Below, in pieces: positions 1 through 8,006 of a DNA stretch of 64,000 nucleotides. The number at the start of each line of letters is the position of its first letter. Positions within the stretch are counted from its first letter, which is position 1. Made by a program: the position numbers and the translations under genes. The notes under the pieces were generated by a model, which saw nothing but the letters and a program-made list of their open reading frames with translations, was not told the DNA's origin and ran no database searches. The stretch is from VRUE01 sp963702705 (GTDB taxonomy: Bacteria; Actinomycetota; Thermoleophilia; Solirubrobacterales; 70-9): NCBI GenBank assembly GCA_963702705.1, contig CAVPDR010000006.1:1-64000 (forward strand), given 5' to 3'.

Positions 1-44
1 CTGAGGCTGGGTTGGGGAGGACACCCTCCCTCCTTACTCAGGCG

Positions 45-2060
45 TCAGAGAAGTTCTTCTAGAAGCTTCGGGTCGGTGACGGGCGCTCGGCAGGAGAAGT
101 GCTCGCAGACGTAGGCAGCTGGGCTTCCGCCGATCGTTGGGCGGTCTTTGAGCAGCTCGGGGATGCTGCTCCCCTCCGGGCCGCCGGCGAGGACCAGGTG
201 GGGGCGGGGTCTGGCGCGGATGATCTTGGCGAGGTCGGCCAATTCGTCGCCGACCAGGGCCACCTCCTTGGTTGGGGCAAGGTGGAAGTCGATCGCGCGG
301 AGCAGGTGGGCGAAGGCCTCGGGGTGCCGGGAGGCTGGTTTGGCGAAGAGGCGGAAGACGGATTCGCCTTGTTGTTCGTAGCTGCGCTCTCCCGTCAGGG
401 CTGCGAGGCGGAGCAGGCTCAGTGCGGCAGCTGAGTTGCCGGAGGGGATCGGGTGGTCCCCTATCTCCTTGCGGCGGGCGATCAGGGATTCGTGGTCGTC
501 GGAGGTGCTGAAGAAGGCGCCGCGCTCCTCGTCGCCGAAGCGGGGGACCATCGTGTCGGCCAGGGATCGAGCGCGCTCGAACCACTCGGGTTCGAAAGTG
601 GCTTCGTAGAGGCTGAGCAGGGCGTCGATCAGGAAAGCGTGGTCCTCCAGGTAGGCGTTGAGGTGGGCGCGGCCGTCCTTGTAGGTGCGCAGCAGGTTGC
701 CCTCGGGGTCGCGCATCTGCTCCCAGATGAACTCCGCGCAGGAGCGAGCGGCATCGAGGTAGTCGTCACGCTCCAGCACCGCCCCGGCCTCGGCGAGGGC
801 GGCGATCGTCAGCGCGTTCCAGGAGGCGAGGCGCTTGTCGTCAAGTCCCGGCCAGACGCGCTTGGCACGCGCCTCGTAGAGGGCCTGGCGCATCGCGTCG
901 AGCTCCTCGGGCTCATCCGCATCAACCCCCCCGGCGAGATGCAGGATATTCCGCCCCTCGAAGTTACCCGCCTCGCTAACCCCGTAGAACTGCATCAAAT
1001 TCTCAATCTGCTGGGATGAGAATTTGATGCAGTTCGCCGGGTTTTGAGTTGCGATGGGGTTGCCGAGTACGCTGCGGATCTCATCGGGGGTCCAGACGTA
1101 GAAGCGGCCCTCCTCGCCCTCTGAGTCGGCGTCCAACGCCGAGTAGAAGCCGCCCTCTGGGCCGCGCATCTCGCGCAGCGCCCAGTCGAGCGTCTCCTTG
1201 CAGGCACGGCGGTAACGCTCGTGGCCGAAGACCTGCCAGCCGTGCAGGTAGGCACCGGCAAGCAGGGCGTTGTCGTAGAGCATCTTCTCGAAGTGGGGGA
1301 CGAGCCAGTCGGCGTCGACCGAGTAGCGGGCGAAGCCGCCGCCGACCTGGTCGTAGATGCCGCCGGCCAGCATCGCGTCGAGGGTTTTCTCCGTCACCTC
1401 GCGCTCGCCGCGCGCGAGCAGCAGCTCCAGCGCCGAGGCGGGTGGGAACTTGGGCGCTCCGCCGAAACCGCCGCGCTCGATGTCGGCGCCGCCGAGCAAT
1501 CGCTCGGTCGCCTCGACCAGCATCGGCGCCGCGGGCATGCCCGGTGTCGGCTCGATCCGCCCGACGGCTCCGAGCTGCGCCCGCATCTGTGCCGCCCGCG
1601 CCTGGATCTCATCGCGTTTGCGCTCGAAGGCGTCGAGGACCGCTTCCATCACCATGCGGAAGCTCGGCATCCCGCGCCCCTCGTCGGGCGGGAAGTAGGT
1701 GCCGCCGTAGAACGGCACACCCTCGGGATCGAGGAAGACGGTCATCGGCCAGCCCCCCTGCCCGCTGATTGCCTGCACCGCCTCCATGTAGAGGGCATCG
1801 AGGTCGGGGCGCTCCTCGCGGTCGACCTTGATGCAGACGAAGTGCTCGTTCATGTAGGCGGCGGTTGCGTCGTCCTCGAAGGACTCGCGCTCCATCACGT
1901 GGCACCAGTGGCAGGCCGAGTAGCCGATCGAGAGCAGGATCGGCCGGTCCTCGGCGCGGGCGCGGGCGAGCGCCTCCTCCCCCCAGGGGTACCAGTCGAC
2001 CGGGTTCTCGCGGTGTTGGAGCAGGTAGGGACTGGTCTCCTGTGCCAGGTGGTTGGGCAT
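45..2060 (-). CDS. DUF255 thioredoxin-domain protein (YyaL/spermatogenesis-associated protein 20 type) carrying an inserted palindrome
   Basis: 671 aa from an ATG at 2058-2060. This start gives the conserved family opening (MPNHLAQETSPYLLQH), so the longer upstream open frame is rejected. Residues 1 to about 160 form a thioredoxin-like domain with a CxxC pair at about Cys50 and Cys53 (ACHWCHVM). The rest is an (alpha/alpha)6-barrel-like region resembling N-acylglucosamine epimerases. The family is widespread but its biochemical role is poorly defined, so no reaction is assigned. At about residues 342-358 the frame passes through a 49-bp palindromic element (987-1035). It adds NCIKFSSQQIENLMQF just before the conserved YGVSEAGNFEGRNILH block, where homologues normally have a short link. 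The gene is divergent from the GGDEF-EAL gene across a 132-bp gap that must hold both promoters. The family call is sure; the function is not. Confidence 0.9.
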   Translation of the reverse strand: MPNHLAQETSPYLLQHRENPVDWYPWGEEALARARAEDRPILLSIGYSACHWCHVMERESFEDDATAAYMNEHFVCIKVDREERPDLDALYMEAVQAISGQGGWPMTVFLDPEGVPFYGGTYFPPDEGRGMPSFRMVMEAVLDAFERKRDEIQARAAQMRAQLGAVGRIEPTPGMPAAPMLVEATERLLGGADIERGGFGGAPKFPPASALELLLARGEREVTEKTLDAMLAGGIYDQVGGGFARYSVDADWLVPHFEKMLYDNALLAGAYLHGWQVFGHERYRRACKETLDWALREMRGPEGGFYSALDADSEGEEGRFYVWTPDEIRSVLGNPIATQNPANCIKFSSQQIENLMQFYGVSEAGNFEGRNILHLAGGVDADEPEELDAMRQALYEARAKRVWPGLDDKRLASWNALTIAALAEAGAVLERDDYLDAARSCAEFIWEQMRDPEGNLLRTYKDGRAHLNAYLEDHAFLIDALLSLYEATFEPEWFERARSLADTMVPRFGDEERGAFFSTSDDHESLIARRKEIGDHPIPSGNSAAALSLLRLAALTGERSYEQQGESVFRLFAKPASRHPEAFAHLLRAIDFHLAPTKEVALVGDELADLAKIIRARPRPHLVLAGGPEGSSIPELLKDRPTIGGSPAAYVCEHFSCRAPVTDPKLLEELL
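987..1035. repeat. 49-bp palindromic element, copy 1, inside the DUF255 gene
   Basis: Perfect 18-bp arms GAACTGCATCAAATTCTC (987-1004) and GAGAATTTGATGCAGTTC (1018-1035) around a 13-nt loop. The loop reads AATCTGCTGGGAT on the plus strand, so by comparison with the other copies this one lies antisense to its host gene. It is translated in frame without a stop. Four further copies lie at 9727, 40235, 47976 and 48948. Confidence 0.95.
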
Positions 2061-2192
2061 GGCCTCACAGTACCCGCGGACGATTGGACGCTCACTAATG
2101 ACAAAAGCAGGTAGCTGAAATTCGTACGCAATCTCAGTGCTCATGCGTGATGCGCGATCCGAACCGCCGCGGAAAGTTCTAACTTCAATGAG

Positions 2193-3596
2193 TTGAACGA
2201 GGAAAGACTTCCAATCCGAAGCGATCCGGCGCTCGAGTCGGTGCTCGCCAAGCTCGATCCCGAGGATCGCAAGGTCGTCGACGACGCCCTGGCGAAGGCC
2301 CAGAAGACCGAGGCCGAGCTTCGCTACATCGCCGATCACGACTCGCTCACCGGCCTGCTCGACCGGCGTCGCTTCCGTGCCGAGCTCGACCAGTACGTCT
2401 CCTTCAGCGCCCGCTACGGCGGCCAGGGCGCGGTGATGATCATCGACATCGACGGGCTCAAGACGATCAACGACTCGCTCGGCCATCACGCCGGCGACAA
2501 CCTGATCCGCCACGTTGCCGCAATCATGCGCGAGCGGGTGCGGACCACCGACATCGTCGCCCGCCTCTCCGGCGACGAGTTCGCGGTGCTGATGCCGCAG
2601 ACCGACACCGAGGGGGCGTTGCAACTGGGCGAGGACCTGCGCGCCCAGGTCGCCGAGAACGCCGCCGCCGGGCTCGACATGGACGGGGCGACGATCAGCG
2701 TCGGGATCACGATGTTCGGCGGCGAGCGCGGGATCGGCGCCGAGGCGGTCCTGGTCGCCGCCGACCAGGCGATGTACCGGGCCAAGGAGGACGGCCGCAA
2801 CCAGATCGCCCTCTTCCAGGACCCCACCGAGCCGCGGCGCCAGCAGCGCCGCCGCCAGACGACGAGCGCGCGGATTCGCGACGCGCTCACCCAGGACCGG
2901 CTCAGCCTGCACACGCAGCCGATCCGCAGCCTCGCCTCGGGCGGAATCGAGCGTTACGAGCTGCTGCTGCGGATGACCGGCGAGAACGGCGAGCTGCTGC
3001 CGGCGGCGTCCTTCATCGAGACGGCGGAGCGCTCCGGCATGGTCCAGGAGCTCGACCGCTGGGTCGTCGTCCGCGCGCTCGAGCTGCTCGCCTCACGCGA
3101 GCGCGAAGGCAATCCGGTCTCGCTTCACGTCAACCTCTCCGGCGCTTCCGTCGCCGACCTCTCGGTGCTCGAATTCATCGAGCGCCGCCTCGACGAAGGC
3201 GATGCAGACCCCGCCCGCTGTACCTTCGAGATCACCGAGACGGCGCGGGTCCACAACTACGAGGCCGCCGGTGGCTTCGCCGACCGCATCACCGAGTTCG
3301 GCTGCCAGGTCGCGATCGACGACTACGGCGCCGGCTTCGGGCCCTTCCACTACCTGAAGAGCATCCCCTTCGATCTGATCAAGATCGACGGTTCATTCAT
3401 CAGCGACATGCCAAACAGCGACGCCGACCAGCTCACCGTGCAGGCGATCGTCCAGGTCGCCCGCGGGCTGGGCAAGACGACGATCGCCGAGTACGTCCAG
3501 GACGACATCACCGCGCAGATGCTGCGCGAATACGGCGTCGACATGGCCCAGGGCTACCACCTCGGCCGCCCCGTCGATATCGCCGAGGCGCTCTAA
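2193..3596 (+). CDS. GGDEF-EAL dual-domain protein (cyclic-di-GMP turnover)
   Basis: 467 aa from a TTG start. The only nearby ATG (2188) runs straight into a stop, and a downstream GTG is possible, so the exact start is uncertain. A short N-terminal helix (about residues 1-45) leads into a GGDEF domain whose active-site motif reads SGDEF, followed from about residue 230 by an EAL domain. In the EAL domain the signature is YELLLR rather than EAL, but VNLS, FEITE, DDYGAGF and IKIDGSFI are present, so phosphodiesterase activity is plausible. SGDEF variants can remain cyclases in other proteins. There is no transmembrane segment or PAS/GAF sensor, so it is a cytoplasmic enzyme with no visible sensory input. 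It converges with the aminotransferase gene across a long hairpin. Confidence 0.92.
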   Translation: MNEERLPIRSDPALESVLAKLDPEDRKVVDDALAKAQKTEAELRYIADHDSLTGLLDRRRFRAELDQYVSFSARYGGQGAVMIIDIDGLKTINDSLGHHAGDNLIRHVAAIMRERVRTTDIVARLSGDEFAVLMPQTDTEGALQLGEDLRAQVAENAAAGLDMDGATISVGITMFGGERGIGAEAVLVAADQAMYRAKEDGRNQIALFQDPTEPRRQQRRRQTTSARIRDALTQDRLSLHTQPIRSLASGGIERYELLLRMTGENGELLPAASFIETAERSGMVQELDRWVVVRALELLASREREGNPVSLHVNLSGASVADLSVLEFIERRLDEGDADPARCTFEITETARVHNYEAAGGFADRITEFGCQVAIDDYGAGFGPFHYLKSIPFDLIKIDGSFISDMPNSDADQLTVQAIVQVARGLGKTTIAEYVQDDITAQMLREYGVDMAQGYHLGRPVDIAEAL

Positions 3597-3653
3597 GCCC
3601 GCCGACGGGCCTGAAACGTCCGCCATTTGGACGTTTCAGGCCCGTCGGCGGGC
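3597..3653. terminator. Long perfect intergenic hairpin between convergent genes
   Basis: 25-bp perfect arms at 3597-3621 and 3629-3653 (GCCCGCCGACGGGCCTGAAA...) with a 7-nt loop GCCATTT. It starts one base after the GGDEF-EAL stop codon and ends two bases before the stop of the convergent gene, so a bidirectional terminator is the simplest role. No U-tract follows, and the stem is far longer than a usual intrinsic terminator. Confidence 0.75.
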
Positions 3654-3655
3654 GG

Positions 3656-5017
3656 TTATGCGCTTACGTCTCGGGCGAAGGCCTCGAAGGCGTCGAGGTA
3701 GCGCTGCAGGTCCTCGTCCGAGTGGGCGATCGAGAGCGTCCACTCCTCCTCGACCCCCGGGGTCATGAAGATGCCGTGGTTCATGTGGTAGAGCCAGGCC
3801 AGGGTCGAGAGCTCGTCGTCGACGTCGGAGAGGTAGTCGCGGTACTCGCGCATCCGCGTCGGCGAGAAGACGACGCAGCCCTTGGCGCCCATGCCCTCGG
3901 TGTAGGCGGGGAGGTCGTAGCCGTCGATGATCTGCTGGCAGCCGTCGAGCAGGCGCCGGTTGGTCGCCTCGAAGCGCTCGTAGACATCGTCAATGAGCAC
4001 TTCGGTCAGGGTCGCCTGCGCCGCCGCCATCACCAGCGGGTTGCCGTTGAAGGTGCCGTACTGCTTGACCGTGTCGTCGGCGACGATCGCCGCCAGCTCC
4101 TCGCTCATCCCGATCGCGCCGCCGGGGTAGCCGCCGCAGCTCGCCTTGGCCAGGGTGATCATGTCGGGGACGACGCCGAAGCGGGCGGTGGCGCCGCCGG
4201 CTGAGATCGTCGCGCCGGTCTTGACCTCGTCGAAGATCAGCTTGACGCCATGCTTGGCGGTGAGCTCGCGGACTCGCTCGAGGTAGCCCTCGCGCGGCGG
4301 GATGATGTTGATGTTCATCATCGCCGGCTCCATGATCAGGCCGGCGACCTGCTCGCCGATCTTCTCCAGCACGCTCTCGAGGGCGTCGGCGTCGTTGAAG
4401 GGGACGGCGCGAGTCAGCTCGGTCAGCGCCCGCGGCGTGCCGGCGCCGTAAGGGACGCTGATCGGGTCGTCGCGGGCGCCGAGCGCCTCCAGCGGCGGGT
4501 AGACCGAAACCATCACCGAGTCGTGGTGGCCGTGGTAGGAGCCCTCGATCTTGAGCAGCACGTCGCGGCCGGTGGCGCCGCGGGCGAGGTGGACGGCGTC
4601 CATCGTCGCCTCGGTGCCGGAGTTGTTGAAGCGCCATTGGGGCAGGCCGAAGCGCCGCGTCAACTCCTCGGCGACGACGATCGAGCCGTCGGTGGGCGCG
4701 GCGAAGTGGGTGCCTTCGTCGATCCGTGCCTTGACCGCGGCGCCCACGGTGGGGTTGGCGTGGCCGATCGCCATCACGCCGAAGCCGTTGTGGAAGTCGG
4801 TGTACTCGTTGCCGTCGACGTCCCAGACGCGGCTACCCCTGCCGCGCTCGATGTAGACCGGCCAGGGGTCGTTGACCTGAAAGGAGGATGGAACGCCGCT
4901 CGGCATCACCTTGATCGCGCGCTCGTAGGTCTTCGCCGAGGCCCCGGTGTTGTTGCGAAACAGCTCCTGCTGGGCCTCGGTCAGGGCGGCGATCCGCTTG
5001 CGATCAATCTCCTCCAC
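3656..5017 (-). CDS. Class III PLP-dependent aminotransferase (glutamate-1-semialdehyde aminomutase-like)
   Basis: 453 aa, GTG start at 5015-5017. It shows the class III fold-type I pattern: an N-terminal substrate region (RVWDVDGNEYTDF), the NSGTEATMDAVHLAR phosphate-binding block, FDEV (the cofactor Asp) and a Schiff-base lysine in ITLAKASCGGYPGGAIG. The order of motifs resembles glutamate-1-semialdehyde 2,1-aminomutase and related omega-transaminases. No haem gene lies nearby, so HemL function is not claimed; an amine or amino-acid transaminase is equally possible. It is tandem with the upstream acyl-CoA synthetase gene, separated by a 31-bp-arm hairpin that probably uncouples the two. Confidence 0.88.
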   Translation of the reverse strand: MEEIDRKRIAALTEAQQELFRNNTGASAKTYERAIKVMPSGVPSSFQVNDPWPVYIERGRGSRVWDVDGNEYTDFHNGFGVMAIGHANPTVGAAVKARIDEGTHFAAPTDGSIVVAEELTRRFGLPQWRFNNSGTEATMDAVHLARGATGRDVLLKIEGSYHGHHDSVMVSVYPPLEALGARDDPISVPYGAGTPRALTELTRAVPFNDADALESVLEKIGEQVAGLIMEPAMMNINIIPPREGYLERVRELTAKHGVKLIFDEVKTGATISAGGATARFGVVPDMITLAKASCGGYPGGAIGMSEELAAIVADDTVKQYGTFNGNPLVMAAAQATLTEVLIDDVYERFEATNRRLLDGCQQIIDGYDLPAYTEGMGAKGCVVFSPTRMREYRDYLSDVDDELSTLAWLYHMNHGIFMTPGVEEEWTLSIAHSDEDLQRYLDAFEAFARDVSA

Positions 5018-5055
5018 AGCTGAAGCCTAGAAGGTGGGCATGTGTCGTCGAGGCA

Positions 5056-5133
5056 AGGACGGCGGACGCCCCTCCCCAAAACGCTCGGCAGGAGCCTCGC
5101 TTGAGTGTTTTGGGGAGGGGCGTCCGCCGTCCT
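5056..5133. repeat. Long intergenic inverted repeat (31-bp arms)
   Basis: Arms 5056-5086 and 5103-5133 (AGGACGGCGGACGCCCCTCC...) pair over 31 positions with a single G-T style mismatch around a 16-nt loop. The right arm overlaps the stop codon of the acyl-CoA synthetase gene, and the left arm ends about 40 bp upstream of the aminotransferase start. This position suggests a transcription terminator or mRNA-end structure. No U-tract is present. Confidence 0.85.
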
Positions 5134-6601
5134 ACCCCTTCCGAAGCGCGGCCCGCCTAATCTTGCCGCTGGTCGTCTTCGGCAGCTCGGCGGCGAACTC
5201 GACGATGCGGGGGAACTTGTAGGGCGCTGTCTCGCGCTTGCAGTGCTCCTGCAGCTCGCGGGCGAGCTCCTCGCTGGGCGGGCGATCGCGGGGAACGACG
5301 ATCGCTCGCACGACGGCACCGCGCTCCGGGTCGGGGGCGGCCACCGCGGCCGCCTCGGCAACGTCGGGGTGGGAGAGAAGCGCCGACTCGACCTCGAAGG
5401 GGCCGATCCGGTAGCCGGAGGAGAGGATGATGTCGTCGTCGCGACCCTCGAAGTAGAGGTAGCCATCGTCGTCTTCTCGGACCAAGTCGCCGGTGGGCCA
5501 CCATTCTCCCTCGAAGCGCTCGCCGTCGAGGTAGCGCGAGAAGAAGGTGGGGGAGGAGGCCGCGCGCAGCTGAAGTTCGCCGCTCGCCGAGTCGTTGGCT
5601 TCGGAGCCTTCCGGCGGGGCCAGGCGGATCTCAAGGCCAGGGAGGGGCATGCCCATCGAGCCCTCGCGTATCGGGACGCCGAGGTGGTTTCCGCTGATGT
5701 GGCCGGTCTCGGTCTGGCCGTAGCCGTCGGCCGTCACGAGCCCGGTCGCCTCGCGGAAGGCGACGATCGTCTCCGCCTCCAACGGCTCGCCGGCAGAGAC
5801 CATGCGGCGCAGCTTGGGCAGGGGACGCAGCGTGGCGCGCTTGGCCAGCATCCGGTACTCGGTCGGCGCCTGGCAGAGGACGTTGACCCCAAGCGCCTCG
5901 GCGAAGTCAAGCCGCTCGGCCGGATCGAAGCGCCCGTCGTGGATCACCGCAGCGGCGCCGGTCAGCCAGGGGGCGAGGAAGACGTTGCGAGCCGACTTCG
6001 ACCAGCCAGTAGCGGTGGTGCACCAGGCCAGCTCCCCCTTGCGCGAACCGAACCAGTGCTCCGCCTGACCCTGCTGGCCGAGCAAGTAGCGGTAGGCGTG
6101 GACGACGCCGCGCGGCTCGCCAGTCGTACCTGAGGTGAAGACGATCAGCGCCGGGTCCTCGGCCTCCATCGCCTCGATCGCAGCCGGAGTCTCTTGCGGC
6201 CGGTCCTCATCCAGGGTTGCGGCAACCTCGTCCATCGTCATCGTCGCCACGCCATCAGGTAGTTCAGCGAGCAACCTTTCCTCACCGACGCAGAGCTTCG
6301 GGTCGGCAGCAGCCACCCGCAGCGCCAGATCCTGTCGCCGCAACATCGTGCTGCACGGCAGCGCAATAGCTCCCATCCGCCAGCAGGCAAGCAGCGAGAG
6401 CACCCACTCGATGCGATTTCCCACCAGCGTCATTACAACATCGCCGCGCTGCACCCCCCGAGCTGCAAAAGCTCCCGAGAGCCCGGCCGATTGAGCGATC
6501 AATTCGCCGAAGTACCAATCACGCCGATTCCCTTCAGCGTCAATGGCAACGATCCCGAGCCGCGAAGCTGGCGACCCCTCCATGAGCTCAATGAAATTCA
6601 C
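5132..6601 (-). CDS. AMP-forming acyl-CoA synthetase (ANL superfamily)
   Basis: 489 aa. Adenylation motifs are present in order: P-loop IVFTSGTTGEPRG (about residues 153-165), GYGQTETG, the PTGD aspartate, and the C-terminal swivel with the catalytic lysine in PKTTSGKIRR. The protein is shorter at its N-terminus than most medium-chain acyl-CoA or acetyl-CoA synthetases but has all core motifs. It would activate a carboxylic acid, probably a short or medium-chain fatty acid, to its CoA thioester. The neighbouring acyl-CoA dehydrogenase operon supports a role in fatty-acid or acetate use, but the substrate cannot be read from sequence. Long hairpins lie both upstream (6652-6753) and downstream (5056-5133), so it is probably a single-gene transcript. 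Confidence 0.9.
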   Translation of the reverse strand: MNFIELMEGSPASRLGIVAIDAEGNRRDWYFGELIAQSAGLSGAFAARGVQRGDVVMTLVGNRIEWVLSLLACWRMGAIALPCSTMLRRQDLALRVAAADPKLCVGEERLLAELPDGVATMTMDEVAATLDEDRPQETPAAIEAMEAEDPALIVFTSGTTGEPRGVVHAYRYLLGQQGQAEHWFGSRKGELAWCTTATGWSKSARNVFLAPWLTGAAAVIHDGRFDPAERLDFAEALGVNVLCQAPTEYRMLAKRATLRPLPKLRRMVSAGEPLEAETIVAFREATGLVTADGYGQTETGHISGNHLGVPIREGSMGMPLPGLEIRLAPPEGSEANDSASGELQLRAASSPTFFSRYLDGERFEGEWWPTGDLVREDDDGYLYFEGRDDDIILSSGYRIGPFEVESALLSHPDVAEAAAVAAPDPERGAVVRAIVVPRDRPPSEELARELQEHCKRETAPYKFPRIVEFAAELPKTTSGKIRRAALRKG

Positions 6602-6651
6602 GCCCCGGCAGTCTGCCCTACGAAGCTACGACGCGAAGCTGAGCATGGGAA

Positions 6652-6753
6652 GGAGGTCCGGTGCCCCTCCCCCGGAGGCTCAGCGCAAGCATTTGAGCCC
6701 TAACCGCGGCCCCAGCTGCGCGACGGTCTCCGGGGGAGGGGCACCGGACCTCC
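6652..6753. repeat. Long intergenic inverted repeat (26-bp arms, 50-nt loop)
   Basis: Perfect arms at 6652-6677 and 6728-6753 (GGAGGTCCGGTGCCCCTCCC...). It lies between the stop codon of the acyl-CoA dehydrogenase operon (6763) and the start of the acyl-CoA synthetase gene (6601). It may end the long operon transcript. The loop itself can fold but carries no U-tract. Confidence 0.85.
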
Positions 6754-6762
6754 ACCACCTAC

Positions 6763-7977
6763 CTACCGCAGTTCGCTAGAGCTCTTCCCCAGCAACTGCC
6801 GAGCCACGATCAGCAGCTGAATCTGCTGAGTCCCCTCAAAGATGTCGAGGATCTTCGCGTCCCGCGCCCACTTCTCGAGCAACTCGTTCTCGCCGTACCC
6901 AACGCTGCCGCATAGCTCGACGCAGCCAAGGGCGACGTCGACGCAGGTGCGCCCCGCCTTCGCCTTCGCCATCGAGGCCTGCAGCGAGTTGGGCTTGCCG
7001 TTGTCGGCCATCCAGGCCGCCTGCAGGGTGAGCAGCAGCGAAGCCTCGTAGTCGGACTCCATCTCGAGATAGCGCGCGGCTGCGGCAGACTGGGAGAGGG
7101 CGGGCGTGTCGTAGTCGATCTCGACGCCTGCCTCCTCGAGCCGCTTGCGCGTCTCCTCCAGCGAGGCGCGGGCGACGCCGACCGCCATCGCCGCGACCAG
7201 CGGCCGCGTGTTGTCGAACGTCTGCATCGCCCCGCCGAAGCCCTGCTTGGTGTTGACCTCCGGGTCGCCGAGCAGCGCCTCCTTTGGCACCCGGCAGTTC
7301 TGCAGGGTGAAGTTGGCCGTGTCGGAGGCGCGGATGCCGAGCTTGTGCTCGAGCCGGTCCAGCTTCAGGCCCGGGTTGTCGCGCTCGACGATGAACGACT
7401 TGATCGCCGCCCGTCCGACCTTGCGGTCGAGCGTCGCCCAGACCACGATCAGGTCGGCGCGGTCGCCCGAGGTGACGAAGATCTTCTCGCCGTTGAGCAC
7501 GTACTCGTCGCCGCTGAGGTCGGCCGTGGTGCGGATCGCGGCCGAGTCCGAGCCCGCCTCGGGCTCGGTGATCGCCATCGCTGCCCATTTGCCGCCGTAC
7601 TGCTTCAGCTGCTCGTCGCTCGCCACCGAGGCGATCGCCGAGTTGCCGAGACCCTGGCGCGGCATCGAGAGCAGCAGGCCGACGTCGCCCCAGCAGAGCT
7701 CGATGATGCCGAGCACGGTGGAGAGATTGGAGCCGTTGCGGTTGTCCGCGTCGCCGTCGCCGTTGGACTCGCGGCGCACGCCGGCTGCACCGGCGCCGCC
7801 GATGTCGGAGCCCTCGTTCATGCCGTCGATCAGCGAGGCGAGCATGTCGAGCTCCTTGGGGTAGGAGTGCTCGGCTTCGTCGTACTTGCGCGAGATCGGT
7901 CGGAAGACCTCGGTCGCGACCTGGTTCGCCTGGCTGGCGAGGGGCTTGAACTTCTTGGGTATCTCGAGATTGATCAT
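6763..7977 (-). CDS. Acyl-CoA dehydrogenase, last gene of the thiolase operon
   Basis: 404 aa, ATG start with an AAGGAAG ribosome-binding site 5-6 nt upstream. It is an FAD-dependent acyl-CoA dehydrogenase: the FAD/substrate block AITEPEAGSDSAAIRTTA, VTSGDRADL, the KLGIRASDTANFTLQNCRVP strand pair, and the catalytic-base region DIFEGTQQIQ, where the Glu matches the MCAD-type active-site glutamate. A low-complexity acidic/Asn stretch (about residues 60-85, GSDIGGAG...DGDADNRNG) interrupts the N-terminal helical domain and looks like a loop insertion. It lies 29 bp after another acyl-CoA dehydrogenase; the pair may form a heteromer, as known for some steroid-degrading enzymes, but that is inference. 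Confidence 0.92.
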   Translation of the reverse strand: MINLEIPKKFKPLASQANQVATEVFRPISRKYDEAEHSYPKELDMLASLIDGMNEGSDIGGAGAAGVRRESNGDGDADNRNGSNLSTVLGIIELCWGDVGLLLSMPRQGLGNSAIASVASDEQLKQYGGKWAAMAITEPEAGSDSAAIRTTADLSGDEYVLNGEKIFVTSGDRADLIVVWATLDRKVGRAAIKSFIVERDNPGLKLDRLEHKLGIRASDTANFTLQNCRVPKEALLGDPEVNTKQGFGGAMQTFDNTRPLVAAMAVGVARASLEETRKRLEEAGVEIDYDTPALSQSAAAARYLEMESDYEASLLLTLQAAWMADNGKPNSLQASMAKAKAGRTCVDVALGCVELCGSVGYGENELLEKWARDAKILDIFEGTQQIQLLIVARQLLGKSSSELR

Positions 7978-8006
7978 GGCTTCCTTTCAGCTCTTAGCGC
8001 GTGGCG

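Noticed and set aside
2113..2912. N-terminal extension of the DUF255 protein to 955 aa
   Set aside because: The extension is antisense to the GGDEF-EAL gene and the conserved family start is at 2060.
3597..3653. Classical rho-independent terminator
   Set aside because: Stem is 25 bp with no T-run on either side, so only the looser term long hairpin is used.
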